64,000 bases of DNA, taken from positions 6,519,001 through 6,583,000 of the forward strand of contig NC_045127.1 of assembly GCF_007655135.1 (NCBI RefSeq). The letters run 5' to 3'. Source of the DNA: Punica granatum. Its lineage: Eukaryota; Streptophyta; Magnoliopsida; Myrtales; Lythraceae. Both the position numbers and the translations under genes were made by a program. Shown here in pieces: positions 33,420 through 45,853 of the stretch; position 1 is the stretch's first letter, and each line of letters opens with the position of its first letter. The notes beneath the pieces are model-generated. The model was not told where the DNA came from. It did no database searches and worked only from the letters and a program-made list of their open reading frames with translations.

Positions 33420-35400
33420 ACAGACCTATGTTTTGGAAGATATTTCTTCTCTTGAAGGTTACGACATGATGCAGCGGATGATTTCTTGAATGAGAGAGTA
33501 ACTCTCCAGGATTGTTATGTCTTAAGAAATGAGCTAATAAAACGATTTTCGCTTTCCTGTCTGTAAGAAGAGAACTAGCTAGTTTTCTAGCAGATCGGAA
33601 TACACAAATTTTTTGCCACCCATACAAGGATATACTGCTTATCGACTGTCTCCAAGATAACCTCTTACAGTATGTGCTTTCCTATCAATGATTTTGTGCT
33701 GACTTTTATTTGCCAGGAAGGACTACAGATTGGGTCCATTCAATAATTTCTCGAATCTCCTGATATATGATGGGCTATTGTTTATTTGAATTAAGGTTTC
33801 TGAGATTGCCTTGTGGATTCGATGATGTCATTGCCGGATGGTACATAATTTGAATGTTATATCCTGACGAATTATATTTCGCACTGGTAGGAGGATTTGC
33901 ATCATAATATACCTACACGTTATCACGTTAAGCTTATGTTCTGAAACTGGGACATTGGGAACCTATGATTAGGCATTATTAAACGTGATTTTCTGCTTGT
34001 ATTGAACCAGAAGAATGGACCCACGCAAGCTCTTACCCTCGGTTACTCGCAGTTCCTTCGTAATGTTCTTGATGAGTCGTTGATTGCGCCAGAGTGAGTT
34101 GTTGATTGCGCCAGAGTGCAGAGAAAATATTGCACATATCCGATTCAACATCTCGTGACATCGACCGACTGCGTTGAAAGAATCGTGTCTGACTCGAGGC
34201 AACAGATATGTACATCCTTTTTGCTGGACCTGGTGGTTCATTCGAAACCGCTGGCTCCGTGCTTGTGAAAGTGTACAATACGGTATTGACCGAACTGGGT
34301 CAACAATGGCTGTGGGTGGGGCCTCGTGTACATGGGCCGGTCAACGGAAGGGGTTGGCTTGGGTCAACCTTAGGGCCGGGTCAATCGTCATCAATTATCC
34401 AACTTGCTACACGAACCCCAGATATCCACTTGACGGTGTCATGCACGCACGTGTTGGGCTTCACTTGCATGTCACAGGGTACTGTCGGAAGTCGAGCTCC
34501 AGCAAAAGAAAATTTCCAAACCATTGGTTTGTCACAATCTTTCAGGTCGCCAGCTGTTGTTAAAAGTGCAGACATCGAGCGTCCAATCTAAAATCAGAAG
34601 TCTCAAAGGAAGGATCTTATTGCAATTGTATCGATTCGAAATTAAGAGATTTTAAATTTAATTTTCACCAATAAAAGTTACGTGTCATTTTGTTTTAGTT
34701 TATGTATTATTTTTGTACTAGTTCTATACACCTTCTTTATGATAAAAAGAAAAGAAAAGAGATCTCCCAGGAAATACTTCAGAATCTATATGCACATATT
34801 TTTTCAATCGAACGATCAATAGATGGGAAATCGTCATGCTTGTGGCTTCATATAAACATTAAGCAGTGGACTTCATGATTCCAAATCAAGTTATGAAGTA
34901 CGATTTCTGCATAAGGTTATATGATCAACATGAAGACCATTCCCCAGTCTTGTCTTTAAGCAACATAATTGACGGATATTCTAAAACGATAGTCGCATGA
35001 ACTTTCCAAGTCGTATTTATAGGATTTGCATAAAATTATAGAATGCATGCATATGTGTTTGTATGTGATGCCGTCACTGCTCTTATAAGGAATTTAGAAG
35101 TTCAGACAATTTGACTTAAATGGCTCCATGTCGTTGTAAATGGGCTTTTTTTTTTCAATTATCATTTTTTTAACATCCTGCAATAGATTGGCATATATAT
35201 AAGCGCGGAGTTATACGAAATACCTTTTTCCGTTCTTATTTTGATATTTCTAGTAAAACTAAAACCAAGTTTTACCATTTTCCATAATCAATGTATATAT
35301 ATATAATTGAGAAAAACTTATAATTTAAATTTAAAATGATTGATATAATTGAAGAAGGAAAAAGAGAAAAGGGAGAGAGAAGAAGGCAATAAAAAGGAAA
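32125..35400 (+). repeat. Segmental duplication, parent unit (COX6b exons 2-5 and 3' flank)
   Basis: This segment corresponds to 36890-40120. The left edges are GATCTACTCCTATTGTGGAG here and GATCTACTCATACTGTGGAG there. The 3' flank also matches, for example AGGAGGATTTGCATC at about 33891 and 38386, and GACAATTTGACTTAAATGGC at about 35104 and 39790. About 940 bp of this unit (about 32950-33885, with exon 5) is absent from the copy. Confidence 0.8.
33239..33269 (+). repeat. 31-base G homopolymer in COX6b intron 4
   Basis: An uninterrupted run of 31 G. Such tracts can form G-quadruplex structures and are prone to length error in sequencing. Confidence 0.9.
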
Positions 35401-35735
35401 AAGGATAATGAAAAATAAAAGCAAGAATTTAAATGACAAGACATGCCATTTAGTTAAAACTGTCAAACTAATTTTGACGAAATGATCTAATTAATGTACC
35501 ATAAAGGATTTATATGATGTATTCCCAAAAGACCCAAATTATTTAGTAGAGAATGTAATTGATGATGTTTGATTCAGTAAAGGATGTAAAAATATACATA
35601 AATTTTCTTTTTATCTTTCACGAGCTGCACAAGTAAAAGAAAATATACTAAATCTGCTTTTCATAATGCCATGTGTCAACCTATAATTTTTACCTTTTTT
35701 ATTTTCTAATTATGAACAGCCGATTTAGTATTTTA
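33420..35735. other. COX6b 3' flank, no further gene
   Basis: Mostly the downstream half of the duplicated unit. A short tandem repeat AGTGAGTTGTTGATTGCGCC is seen near 34083-34115. No protein-coding gene is recognised. Confidence 0.5.
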
Positions 35736-35968
35736 CAGTCGTTTGGATTCAGAGTTAAAGTAATTTTGATTTTGATTCTAGAAAAGGACAAATGAATTGG
35801 GATTAAAAATTTGACTTGGAAAACGTGTGTTTTTGTTGTGTAGTGTGTTAAGTTAAAGTTAAAATTAAAATTTTTGATTTGAAAAATATGTATTTTTGTT
35901 GTATAGTATGTTGAGTTAAAGTTAAAATTAAAATCAAGTTGATTTTAACTTACAAACCAAACATGCCT
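35736..35968. mobile_element. Tourist-like MITE, family A, copy 3 with internal duplication
   Basis: 233 bp flanked by TTA at 35733-35735 and 35969-35971, with ends CAGTCGTTTGG and CCAAACATGCCT. It is longer than the copies at 7827 and 23030 because the segment containing TATTTTTGTTG, TGAGTTAAAGTTAAAATTAAA is present twice (about 35828-35870 and 35890-35932). Confidence 0.72.
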
Positions 35969-36085
35969 TTAAAATTTTGCCACAAATATGAAAAGGAAGA
36001 TGGCATGAGATGTCTCCCTGGCAAGGTGAGCAGGACAAGTGTCCCTTTTCTCTCCCTTTTTTATTTCTAACCTTCCCTTTTGCTA

Positions 36086-36529
36086 TTTTTAAAATGATAA
36101 ATTGTACTGGTGATCCAAAAAAATTTACAAATATTTTAATATGCTATAAAATTTTTTTTGCTACTTGATGGTACAAAATATTTCAAAATTGTTTCAGTAT
36201 AGTACAAACCGTTATCTCGCCAATGACGCCGTCAGGTTGACGCTGATTGTGCAAAATCGATTTTTATGGGATGTTACATGATGATGCAAAATGTTTTGAA
36301 GTTGTAACTTAATAGTACAAAATGTTTTACGTAAATTACATGATAGTATAAAATTTACGGTCTTATAAAGGACGGTTTGACGGCGTTAATGACCAGATGA
36401 CGGTTTGTACCATACTGAAATAACTTTGAAACATTTTGTACCATCATGTAGCAAAAAAAACTTTTTGTACCATATTAAAATATTTATAAAATTTTTTTGA
36501 CTACCAGTGCAATTTACCCTTTTTGAAAT
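36086..36529. mobile_element. Foldback (Mutator-like long-TIR) element, family G
   Basis: The element 36096-36519 (424 bp) is flanked by TTTTTAAAAT (36086-36095) and TTTTTGAAAT (36520-36529), ten bases with one mismatch. The arms of about 150 bp are inverted copies: the left has AAATTGTACTGGTGATC and GATGGTACAAAATATTTC, the right GACTACCAGTGCAATTT and GAAACATTTTGTACCATC. Long terminal inverted repeats with 9-10-bp duplications point to Mutator-like non-autonomous elements. No coding capacity. Confidence 0.78.
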
Positions 36530-37048
36530 TGACCCAAACTTTGACTATTTTTCGTTTTTCTCCATTTTTAAATATTTTTCTTACTTCCTCCAAACAAGAT
36601 CAACATTAGCATGCCCCAGTTATCTATATAATTAATTAACAGATTTCATACTCTACAAAAGTCGACCAAATATCATTTTTTATTCTTATACGCATTTTTT
36701 CCACAAAATGATACTACCTCAAATTTATGTTTTTATAAAGTTTGTGGAGAAATAACGATGAAATAAGTACTATTCAAGTATTAAAATATTTCTCTTTGTG
36801 ATAAATAAATATCTTTCAATTTTAACTACAAAACAAGACCCAACCATAAAAATTAATTTCAGCATTAGTATGCATTCATAATTTTACAAAGATCTACTCA
36901 TACTGTGGAGTTCAGTGACTTAGGAGTGTGTTTAGTGGCATTACATAGGCACTCAGATTTGATATTTAATCAATAAACCATCTCCTGAAGATTGTATCAG
37001 CTCAACTTAAGAGTATGAGCCTTTCTAACACAAAATGTTCATCTCCAG

Positions 37049-38346
37049 CAATACGCATTGAAGGAGAAAGAGGAGAGAAATCGGAAGTGGTCACAAAACC
37101 TGCTGATGTAAAGAAGCCTGAGACCCCTGTGAAAGCTGCTTCGGAAGAAGTGGCTGACACTCCCTGCTGAGGTCTTGTGAGGAAAAATTTACAAGTTTAT
37201 TTCGGACTCAGATATATCCACAATTTAAAATTTTAAGTCAATAGGTTGTTAGATCATCGTCTTTTATAAATTTATGAATTTTTTATCAACTTTTTCATGT
37301 GAGATTACTTCCAACATTCGCTCTCACCATTCTCCATATAGTGGAGAAGCCGTCCCAACAATTCTCCCCCTTCTTGACTATGTGGAGGACTTTGTCGTAG
37401 TTCCCGTGATACGACGGCAAGCAACACACTTGACACAACTAATTTTGAGCCAGGCTTTCACTTCTGGACTCGGATCCAATTATTAGACCATTTACTAACC
37501 ACGAGTTCCACACTCGGGGCTTAGTGTGGTGTGGGTTTCCACGCATATGCATATGCGCTTCCCCATAATTGTTACCTTGAACTCTCATATCACTTGTTAG
37601 AAAAAATTCACATGTCAACTTCGGACTCGGATTTATTCGAAACTCAAAAGTTTAAGCGAATAGGTTGCTAGACTATTATCTCTTATAAACTTATGGATTT
37701 CCTCTCAATTTTTTTATGTGGGATTACCTCAAATACCCGCCCTCACCATTCTCCATATAGGAGAGAAGCTGCCCCAATAGGTCCCACCTGCTGAAGTCAA
37801 CCCTCCAGCCACCGAAGAAAGCAGCGATGCTGCTGCTGCTGACGAAGCTCCTGTTGAGAAGGTCGAAGAGGCTTCAGCTGCTGCAGGTGGCGTCGAGGAG
37901 ACTACTGAAACGAGCGAGGAGGGAAACGCAGGTGATGCAGTGGCTGCTGAAGAACAGGAGATAAAGGTGCTTTTATCTTGATATAGTATATAATTATCAT
38001 TTGGTTGCAATCTTGATTCCACTGTTTTGCTCTCTGTGGAATGTGCTGATTATCTTTTCTCTGCTTGTTCATTCCTCCTATTCTTTTCAGGTTGAAACTG
38101 CGCCCGGCAGATTTTTCGCTTCGCTACCACCAACCAAACAAGACATTGCTTCACTCAATACATTGAGTACCATCGGTAAGTTATATTTGCTTACCGGAGT
38201 TTATAACTTTGCTCCTTGCTGTGTTTATCCTGTCTAATTCTCTTGTCCCCTTAGTTTCCCCTAGTTGTGTTGCCGCCAAGGGAGAAGGTGCTCCCGAATG
38301 CGATAAGTTTGCGAAATACTACCCTTCTCTCTGTCCCTGGGAATGG
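37049..38346 (+). pseudogene. Cytochrome c oxidase subunit 6b pseudogene
   Basis: Exon-like blocks correspond to COX6b exon 2 (37049-37170 and 37780-37966, split by a TRIM), exon 3 (38091-38175) and exon 4 (38265-38346). Exons 1 and 5 are absent. Against the parent, exon 2 has a two-base insertion (AGGAGAGAAATC for AGGAGAAATT) and a one-base insertion (CTCCCTGCTG for CTCCTGCTG). Exon 3 has extra bases in CGCCCGGCAGATTTTTCGC, shifting the frame. Exon 4 changes the conserved YYRSLCPGEW to YYPSLCPWEW. Splice borders are still visible, so it arose by DNA duplication, not retroposition. Confidence 0.88.
37171..37784 (-). mobile_element. TRIM-like LTR element inserted in the COX6b pseudogene
   Basis: Two direct repeats of 185 bp, 37176-37360 and 37595-37779, bound a 604-bp element. 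Flanks are GGTCT (37171-37175) and GGTCC (37780-37784), a 5-bp target duplication with one mismatch; the intact parent reads GAGGTCCCACC here. On the minus strand the repeats run TGTTGGGAC... to ...CACA. A primer-binding-site-like GTGATATGAGAG follows one repeat (compare the tRNA-Met type GTGGTATCAGAG), and a purine tract AAGAAGGGGGAGAAT precedes the other. The 234-bp interior has no coding capacity: a terminal-repeat retrotransposon in miniature. Confidence 0.82.
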
Positions 38347-41133
38347 GTAAGTACCGTACCCCATTAGATTAGATCACACTGATAGGAGGATTTGCATCGC
38401 GATACATACATGTTATCACGTTAAGCTTATATTCTAAAAATGGGACATATGGAACCTATGAGATTAGCCATTTGGCATTATTAAACCTGATTTTACGCTT
38501 GTATTGAACCGGAGGAATTATTGCGTGTTAATTTCTTCCGACTCCCGAGTCCAACTTGTTACACGGAATGGATCATGATTCATGTGCTGCGCACTCAAGC
38601 TCTTACTCGGTTTACTCTTGGTTCCTTTGTTACGCTCTTGATGAGTTGCTGATTGCACCCGAGTGTGGAGAGAATATTGACATATCCGATTCAACATGTC
38701 GAAACATCGACCGACTGTGTTGAAAGAATCGCTGCTGACTCGAGGCAACACCGCAGGCTGGGCACCGTGCTTGTGAAAGTGTACAAGACGGTATTGACCG
38801 AACTGCGTCAACGACGGCTGCGGGTGTGGCCTCAAATGAATGGCCCGGTCAACGGCAGGAGTTGGTTTGGGTCAACCTCAGGCTCGGGTCAATCGCTGTC
38901 AATTATCCAACTTGCGAAAGAAGTTATTACTTTATCCAACTTTCGAGGAACCCAAGATCTTAAATTTTATCGTTGTTATTCACACGCTGGGCTTCACTTG
39001 CATGTCTAATGTCACAAGTCAAGAGTCTATTTATCCAAAAAAAAGAAATGGTCAAGAATCCAGGAAATTTCCAAACAATTGATTTGTCATAACACAATCT
39101 TCAGATCGCCAGCTGTTGCTGAAAGTGCAGACATCGATCATCCAATCTAAAAACCAAAGTCTGGAGGAAGATGTCTTTAGTACTATGGCATAAAACACCG
39201 ATTCAAAATCAAGAGATCTTAAATTCAATTCTCATCAATGAGACTTATGTGTATTTATTTCAGTTTATTTCTTATTCTTATACTGACCATGGACCTTCCT
39301 TATGATTTAAGGAAAAAAAAAAGCGAAATATCCCAAAAAACATAATCGAAAACTGCATGCACATATTTTTTTAATCTGAACGATCAATAGATGAGAAATC
39401 GTCATGCCACCGTTCATTAATCCTTGGAGCTTCAGATAAACATTTAGCGGTGGATTTCATGAATATGATTCATGTTACGAAGTGCGGTTTATGTATAAGA
39501 TTATCTTGGTCATTCGATCATTCCCCAAGTGTTAATCCAACAGTTTGCACGTCATCATAAATCATTCATGCATGACATGGACGATGGAATTTTTCCCTTG
39601 TTAATACATCTTCCGTTGTCTTGTCTTTAAGCAACATAATTGATGGATATTCTAAAGGGACAATCGTATGAACTTTCCAAGTCGTCTTCATAAATAGGAT
39701 TTGCATAAAATTATAAAATGCATGCACGTGTTCATATGTGATACCGTCTATTGCTCTTATAATTTAGGTGCTATTAATTTTAGAAGTTTAGACAATTTGA
39801 CTTAAATGGCTCCATGTAATTGTAAATAGGCTTTTTTATAATTATATTTTTTTTCCTTTTAACATCTTGCAATATATAGTAGAGTATCAAATACGGTTGA
39901 TAAATATAAGTGCGGAGATATAAGAAATATCTTTTTCCATTCTTATTTTGATATTTCTAGTAAAAATAAAACCAACTTTTACCACTTTACAAAATAAAAT
40001 ATATATTAATTTATATAATAGAAAAAAGAATTTTTAACTTAAATTTAGAGTAACTAATATAATTGAAGAAGGAAGAGACAAAAGAGAAATGAGAGAGAGA
40101 ACAGTGAGAAGGCTATACGAAGAGGAGAGAGTGGGAGAAGAGTGGAAGAGGGATGAAAATCCGATCCAATTGACAAATTGGATCGGATTTTGCAGTTTTT
40201 TCTTCAGCAGCAGTACCTATTGCAACTTTTCATGAATTTTTTCTCTTCAATAACAGAACCCTATATATTACTTTTTTTTTTTAAAGATCGACGAATGGAC
40301 TTTATATCATTGTTTCAATTTTTGCCCCTTATGTTCTTACGTAAAATCAAATAAACCTCAAATGTTACCAGAAATCATATCTTGTATAAGGTATAGGAAC
40401 TCATTCATTTGCAACTCTGCCAGTTAGAGAATTTATGAAACGACATAATTTAAGTGACAATCTCATTTTATACAATATGTATGCAATGTAAGCTTTTAAA
40501 ATAAAAGTGGGATATAATAATATGCTTTGGACTGAAAAGAATTTCTTCGACAATCAGCAGATCTCACAGCAGCTTTTAAGTGCCGACTGACTTGCCATGT
40601 TGATTGCCAGTACGTCTCCTCAACTTCCTTAGCTGTGTCGTCAGTAATGCTAATTAATTAATTAATTAATCATGAATATTAGTATCATAATTAATTATTT
40701 ATGTCCATAGAAAAGAAAACTTCAATTTCTTGCAGAGCAAACCAACCTATTTGAATCTTATGAGATTGAACTCGAAACCATCTTTATACATAATTACATA
40801 TATAGAGAGAGAGAGAGAGCAGTTGAATCTTTTTTGCCCTTCCTTTTTGTGTAAAACACACACACACACACACACATATATATACGCACAGTGCTCACTC
40901 CTTCACTCTCTGTTTGTTCACTTTTCCTCTATGACTATGATTTTCATATGTAAATTAAAGATCTAAACAACTGGCATTCTCTGCTCTATTTATCCAAGGA
41001 CAGAAGAAGTAAAAATATGTAACCCCAAAAAATTAAACGAATTATCGTCGCAGTTGGAAATTGGGCCGCTAGGTAGCTTGTTTAGCTTCCCTCTCGATCC
41101 CATCCCTTCCGATATATGTTGCGTGGATATATA
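38347..41133. other. Duplicated COX6b 3' flank and AT-rich intergenic DNA
   Basis: Up to about 40120 this is the duplicated 3' flank. Beyond it are microsatellites: (TTAA)n at about 40650-40672, (AG)n at about 40805-40820 and (CA)n at about 40856-40875. No gene is recognised. Confidence 0.5.
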
Positions 41134-41658
41134 TTAGGTTTTCGTTTGCATTGTCATCCTCTCCCTCACTGTCTTGGAGTGCTTCAAACCCTCTCCCGAG
41201 CCAGCTGTCTTTCTTCCCGGGACAGGAATCAACTTCGACCAGAATCCACCTTTGCCCTTATTCTGATCACCTACCTCCTTCCCCCTCCATCGTGGAACGA
41301 AAGCGATCGACCGGCTCTTCATGAGCACGTCCTTCCCGCGCAACAAGCCAGGGCCCTTCTCAAGCCTGTAGCGGTGCACCGGGGACGACAGGGAAGAACA
41401 AGAAGACGAGGACTCGTACGGCGACAGGCTCGAAGAGGACGAGCATGAAGAGTACTCGTCTCCTCCTACACCACGAGAAGAAGAGGAGCAGCTGCCGCCG
41501 CTGCCAATAGAGAGCTGGGAGAGCTTCTCTCTCAAGCAGAGTGAGCACACCCCGGGGGCCTGCTGGTGCTTCGGGTGCCTCCGGCAGCGTCCATCAGGCT
41601 TCCTTGACCGAGCCTTAGCATCTTTTGGTCTTCTTAGGTATCCCATGAGGTTGAACAA
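41134..41658 (-). CDS. Uncharacterised plant protein with HPKHQ...PGVCxxCLREKLxxL motif
   Basis: A single-exon frame of 174 aa. The N-terminal CRRHPKHQQAPGVCSLCLREKLSQL (residues 24-48) is a Cys/His cluster found in a plant-specific family and reminiscent of the N-terminus of OCTOPUS/DUF740 membrane-polarity proteins, but without the rest of OCTOPUS. The middle (about 52-92) is extremely Ser-rich. A basic C-terminal half contains KDVLMKSRSIAFVPRWRG and WSKLIPVPGRK, blocks often conserved in this family. The ATG at 41658 (MFNLMGY) was taken; an in-frame ATG four codons later is equally possible. No signal peptide or membrane segment is visible. Function unknown; the Cys/His cluster may bind metal, which is inference. 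Confidence 0.75.
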   Translation of the reverse strand: MFNLMGYLRRPKDAKARSRKPDGRCRRHPKHQQAPGVCSLCLREKLSQLSIGSGGSCSSSSRGVGGDEYSSCSSSSSLSPYESSSSCSSLSSPVHRYRLEKGPGLLRGKDVLMKSRSIAFVPRWRGKEVGDQNKGKGGFWSKLIPVPGRKTAGSGEGLKHSKTVRERMTMQTKT

Positions 41659-44632
41659 TATATCATTTATTTTCCCTCTCTAACCCTTTCGGGTTAGGTC
41701 TTGTTTAGGGGAATATATAGAAAGCTAGCTTGCATGGGCTTTCTATGATACTTCATGCGTAGTTTCGTCGGGTCTTCTTAAAAATTGCTTTTTGACGGGG
41801 TATGGGGGTGGAAAAGTTGGCGGGAGGAATAAATCTACGGCTGTGATCGAGTGGGGCCCGATCATCGTTGGAGTGGGCGGCTGAGATCTGTTGGGTGGGG
41901 GTGATGTTGTGAAGTGTAGAATGGGATGGAGAAACTCTCTGTGTGGGGCGGCGCAGAAAATCTGGGGGCAGAGGACGGACGCAATCAATACCTTCAAACG
42001 GCGGTGTTTTCTTTCCTGTCGACAAAAAGTTTATTTCATATGCCGGGATGAATCGAACCAGTCACCGTGAACGTTTTATAAGGTGAGATTGCTCGTATTT
42101 TTCTTACGGGACTTATCTCGCTTTTTATACGAGACTTATCAGATCTCACGTGAAATGATAATTTATTAGAATTCTTTTCGAAACGTATTTTGGTATTCGA
42201 AAATCCAATAACCTTCAAATAATCTTGTTCTAGCCGGGCACGTCCATTAAAAGATGAAACTGTCTTAATTGTTATGAATTTTTTTCATTCACTAGATTCG
42301 AGTCTAACTAAAACCATATTAAAAGTTAACCATCGAATCGTGCTTGAATTAATCCATCTTAATATGCAGTGAAATATATAAAAAAAAAATGGGGGGATTG
42401 TGAATATTTATTTATAGCATGTTTGTCAAATAAATAGAAAGTAAGAAAACATTAATAAGAAGGCGTAACTTTCTTTCTGTGCCTGAACAAAAAGAAAGTC
42501 GCGAGCACGAGGTGTTGGCTTCATCGGGGCTCGGTACGGTATATTCCATGCTGTCATATCATATGTCGTTATTATATTATCTTTTAATTGATTAACAGAT
42601 ATGAATACTATTTCTATTCCAAATACATTATATTAACATTATCATTATAATGAATTGCCCATGAAGAGACATACGTTCCAATTTTCTTATTCTTTTTTTC
42701 TCTCATAAATAATATACATATATTTTTTATAGGTACACTTTGAATCCCAATTCTGTTATCCTGCTGAAAGAAAAAGCGAAAGACCAGTTTAAATCAAAAT
42801 TTCCATCTTCAAATAGTTTCTAAAATAACGTTAACTAGTTGCTTCATCCGCACGTTAAGTGGGATTATTATTTGGCTATATATTTTATATTTCATTTTAT
42901 ATGCATCGTTAGATAATAATTTTATTATATTGTGTATGGAATAAATTAATATTGTGAATTAATTGATGTATTTTTTTCATTTTGAGAATTTTCATGATTT
43001 AATGTGGTCATTTAATTAATGTGCCGGGTTCACAAATGTAAACAATGTAATAAATGAAAGTGCCTAATTAATGTCATGAGTTAAGTAAAGTGTCAGGCCA
43101 TGAGGAGCTAGGGATTTGAAGATTGAAGCGACATTGTTAATCATCTCCATCCGTTTTACAATTATATATTATATGTAATTTTTGAAATGGTGCAATATAA
43201 TATTTGAATTGTGTGTATCTGTAGCTCTAAAACTAATAATTTCACTCATATATTGCATTAATAAGGTAAAGATATTATCGTAAAATTATATATTTTTCAC
43301 ATCAACCTATTCTTCGTACCAATAACCAAAATATTACATTACCATGTACTATTTCAGAAATACAATGTTCGTCGCAACGAAATATTCATATGAAATCTCC
43401 AAACTCTCCGTAATATTTCCTGTGATCTAATGACACTCGAAGTAAACGCCACCTAAGTAATGATCACTATCTATCAGCCTACTGTCGATCGGGATCACGT
43501 TGTCATTGACCGGCTCTTTAAGTTTGATTTTCTTCTCTTTTGCGTTTTAATTACGTGGATCGAAATCTTTTGCATTAAAGAGCTACTGGATAATTAGATA
43601 TATATGGCAGTGGGTGACTCACGAGGCTTCCTTTTTCTCATGCACATAAAGCCAATTTGATCACGCTTCGCTTCTCACCAAACCATCAAGAAATTATTCT
43701 AAACTAACAATAGAGAAGAGAAAATTTTTCTCTTAAGAAAACGCGAGGAAGTTTACTAATAGTAAGTTCAATGTATCAATTCCGTCGATGACAGAAGGAG
43801 CTGTACCTTAAGATGGATCGATATTTGATCAAATAACATAAAAGAACTTTTGGGTATACGAGATCGGATTTATCAAATTGAAGATCTAGGAGAATCAAAC
43901 AAATGGATTTGATAGGGTTTTACATACATGGATTTAGTACATTGAATGTAGTTACATAAGTATTTAACTTGATAGCAGACGAGCTCTTCTTCAGTATATA
44001 TGAGAGCCAAATCTTGTTTGGCATGAGGTGGATCACAATAATATCGATCAACCAGTTGTGATAGTTGGCTTAGATCCTTATTTTATTCATACATGTATAC
44101 ATATGTAGACACCTATATATGTATATAAAGAAATTGGGTTGATGGGAACAACCCCTTTGTTTTAATATCCTGAGACATGTAATTTATTATCACGCGGAGG
44201 AAACCTGTCTCCATCTGTCGCATTGGAAAATTTAGACATCAAAAGATCCGAGCAATGTTCTCATTGTCGTGGGCCGCACTTCTCTAGCTTGAAAGTTTGA
44301 TGACACCGAGAAGCATAACTTACCGGTTATGCTCGAATGATCATATTAGGTACGACGCAAATCTTTAGCTTGTTTAAGCAGTATCTTTGCCTGACAGAAT
44401 ATGCGATGCCTTAACTAATTCAATTTTTTAAAGGGCAATGATTAAAGGAATCAGATACATCAAAATTTGATGACTTCACTTCATTGGCTTGTAGACTGAT
44501 CCAATATGTTCTTTCTCGACCTGAAGAACATGAAAGAGGATTCAACTCGAGAAGATGAAAAACACATGCTAACAATGGCACGGAATTTGCTAATGTCCAT
44601 CAGAAATTCTTTTCCTCGGTCGATTTGCTCAT
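41659..44632. other. Intergenic region, no gene recognised
   Basis: The first 350 bases are the likely promoter of the minus-strand gene at 41134-41658. The rest is AT-rich with no frame resembling a known family. The last stretch, from about 44400, is probably mL41 3' flank. Confidence 0.5.
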
Positions 44633-45853
44633 TTAGATGCATCAGAAGCTTCTGCAGTCTTCAATTCTATAGGGCACTGGGAGACGTATGGTTTTAGCTG
44701 CAAATCATACAGTAATAACAGTAAGAATCGATAATAAGGAGAATTGGAAATTCATTCACATGATCATGAGTAGTAATTTGATGTGCCGTGAACAAGTAAA
44801 AGATGGACTAGTGATGGTATTTCGCATTCAGGGCAGGGACCAATCTAAGGTACTTTGTATGAGTTGGACTATGAGTTACTGCTCTTGGTTCGATTGGATG
44901 ATCAAGCAAATCCTAGAAGGATGTACAAGTTTTGGCATATGGAAGCACTGAAATGAGAACAAGCAGTCGAGGAACCAGCTAGTGGCAATAGCTCAAATGT
45001 CTTGAAAGGCCACAGTCAGGATAAGATTGGGCTTCTGGAAATGAAGGTCTGAAAAGCCATAAAATGGGATTGGCTTCAACAGAAAGGAGATATGTGAGAC
45101 GGATATCGGATACCTTGAAACCAGTCAAGTCAGGGACAACATAGTTTGGCAATTTCTCTGGCTGTACAATGTATCCACCTGCAGCGCAGATTTGGTTCAA
45201 GTATATGATTAATCGATTAAAAATTTCCAACAAATTGTTATGATCAACGCTCAGAACTGTTGATTCGCTGCTTCTGATTGTAAATCGAACAAAACTGTAT
45301 TCCATGAATTTTCTATGTCCCAATGCAAGTTATTGATTTTACAATACTGAGAGTAAATCATCACATTTTTTAAGAGTTTTTACCATCATGAGAAGAAAAT
45401 AGAAAGGACGATAACTTAGCCTTAATTGTAATTGTAATTGTAAAAGAAATGAGAATGTCATAATCAGAACGTTTCCCAGCCGGTCTAATAGTATTAAGCC
45501 CGTGTGCACTAGGGCAGTTCAACCAAACCAATGCATTACTACCACACCCTAGGCAGAGAGAATGAACCTCTAATTGCTCCATTGCTACCATCTAACCTTG
45601 CAATCTAATTGACTTGTCCGATTTCAAGGTGAATGTTACACCAAATCGCAAAAGGATTAAAAGTTCGATTGAAGTCATTCAACGAAGTGGAAAGTAAACA
45701 GATCAGACCTTTGCGAGTATGAAAACCAGTAGGCTTGCAATTCTTCCCCTTGTAATAATTTCGTGGAGCACGCTTCGAAGAAAGAATGTCAAGAGAGGAT
45801 GTACGCTTCCTCCTCGCGGCTCGTGCGAGCCCTGCTAGAAGTCCCAAAGGCAT
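44633..45853 (-). CDS. MRPL41: Mitochondrial large-subunit ribosomal protein mL41
   Basis: Three exons on the minus strand (45853-45709, 45178-45114, 44698-44633) encode 91 aa, a normal plant mL41 length. Exon 1 gives MPLGLLAGLARAARRKRTSS, then DILSSKRAPRNYYKGKNCKP and TGFHTRKG; exon 2 gives GGYIVQPEKLPNYVVPDLTG and FK; exon 3 gives LKPYVSQCPIELKTAEASDG and I. The arginine-rich N-terminus suits mitochondrial import and rRNA contact, and KLPNYVVPDLTGFKLKPYVS is the conserved core. The gene is easy to miss because exons 2 and 3 are only 65 and 66 nt. A likely 5'UTR exon ends near 46425 with donor CAG|GTACGAGC on the minus strand. Confidence 0.9.

Larger units (their letters stand above)
36890..40120 (+). 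repeat. Segmental duplication, copy unit (COX6b pseudogene and 3' flank)
   Basis: A diverged copy of 32125-35400, with an internal deletion of about 940 bp that removes exon 5 and a 604-bp TRIM insertion. See the pseudogene and TRIM entries. Confidence 0.8.

Noticed and set aside
40640..40680. Possible origin or attachment site at the TTAATTAATTAA run
   Set aside because: It is a simple (TTAA)n microsatellite with no supporting context.
44506..44951. Two plus-strand frames near 44.5-44.9 kb
   Set aside because: They overlap the mL41 third exon and its 3' flank in antisense and show no family resemblance.
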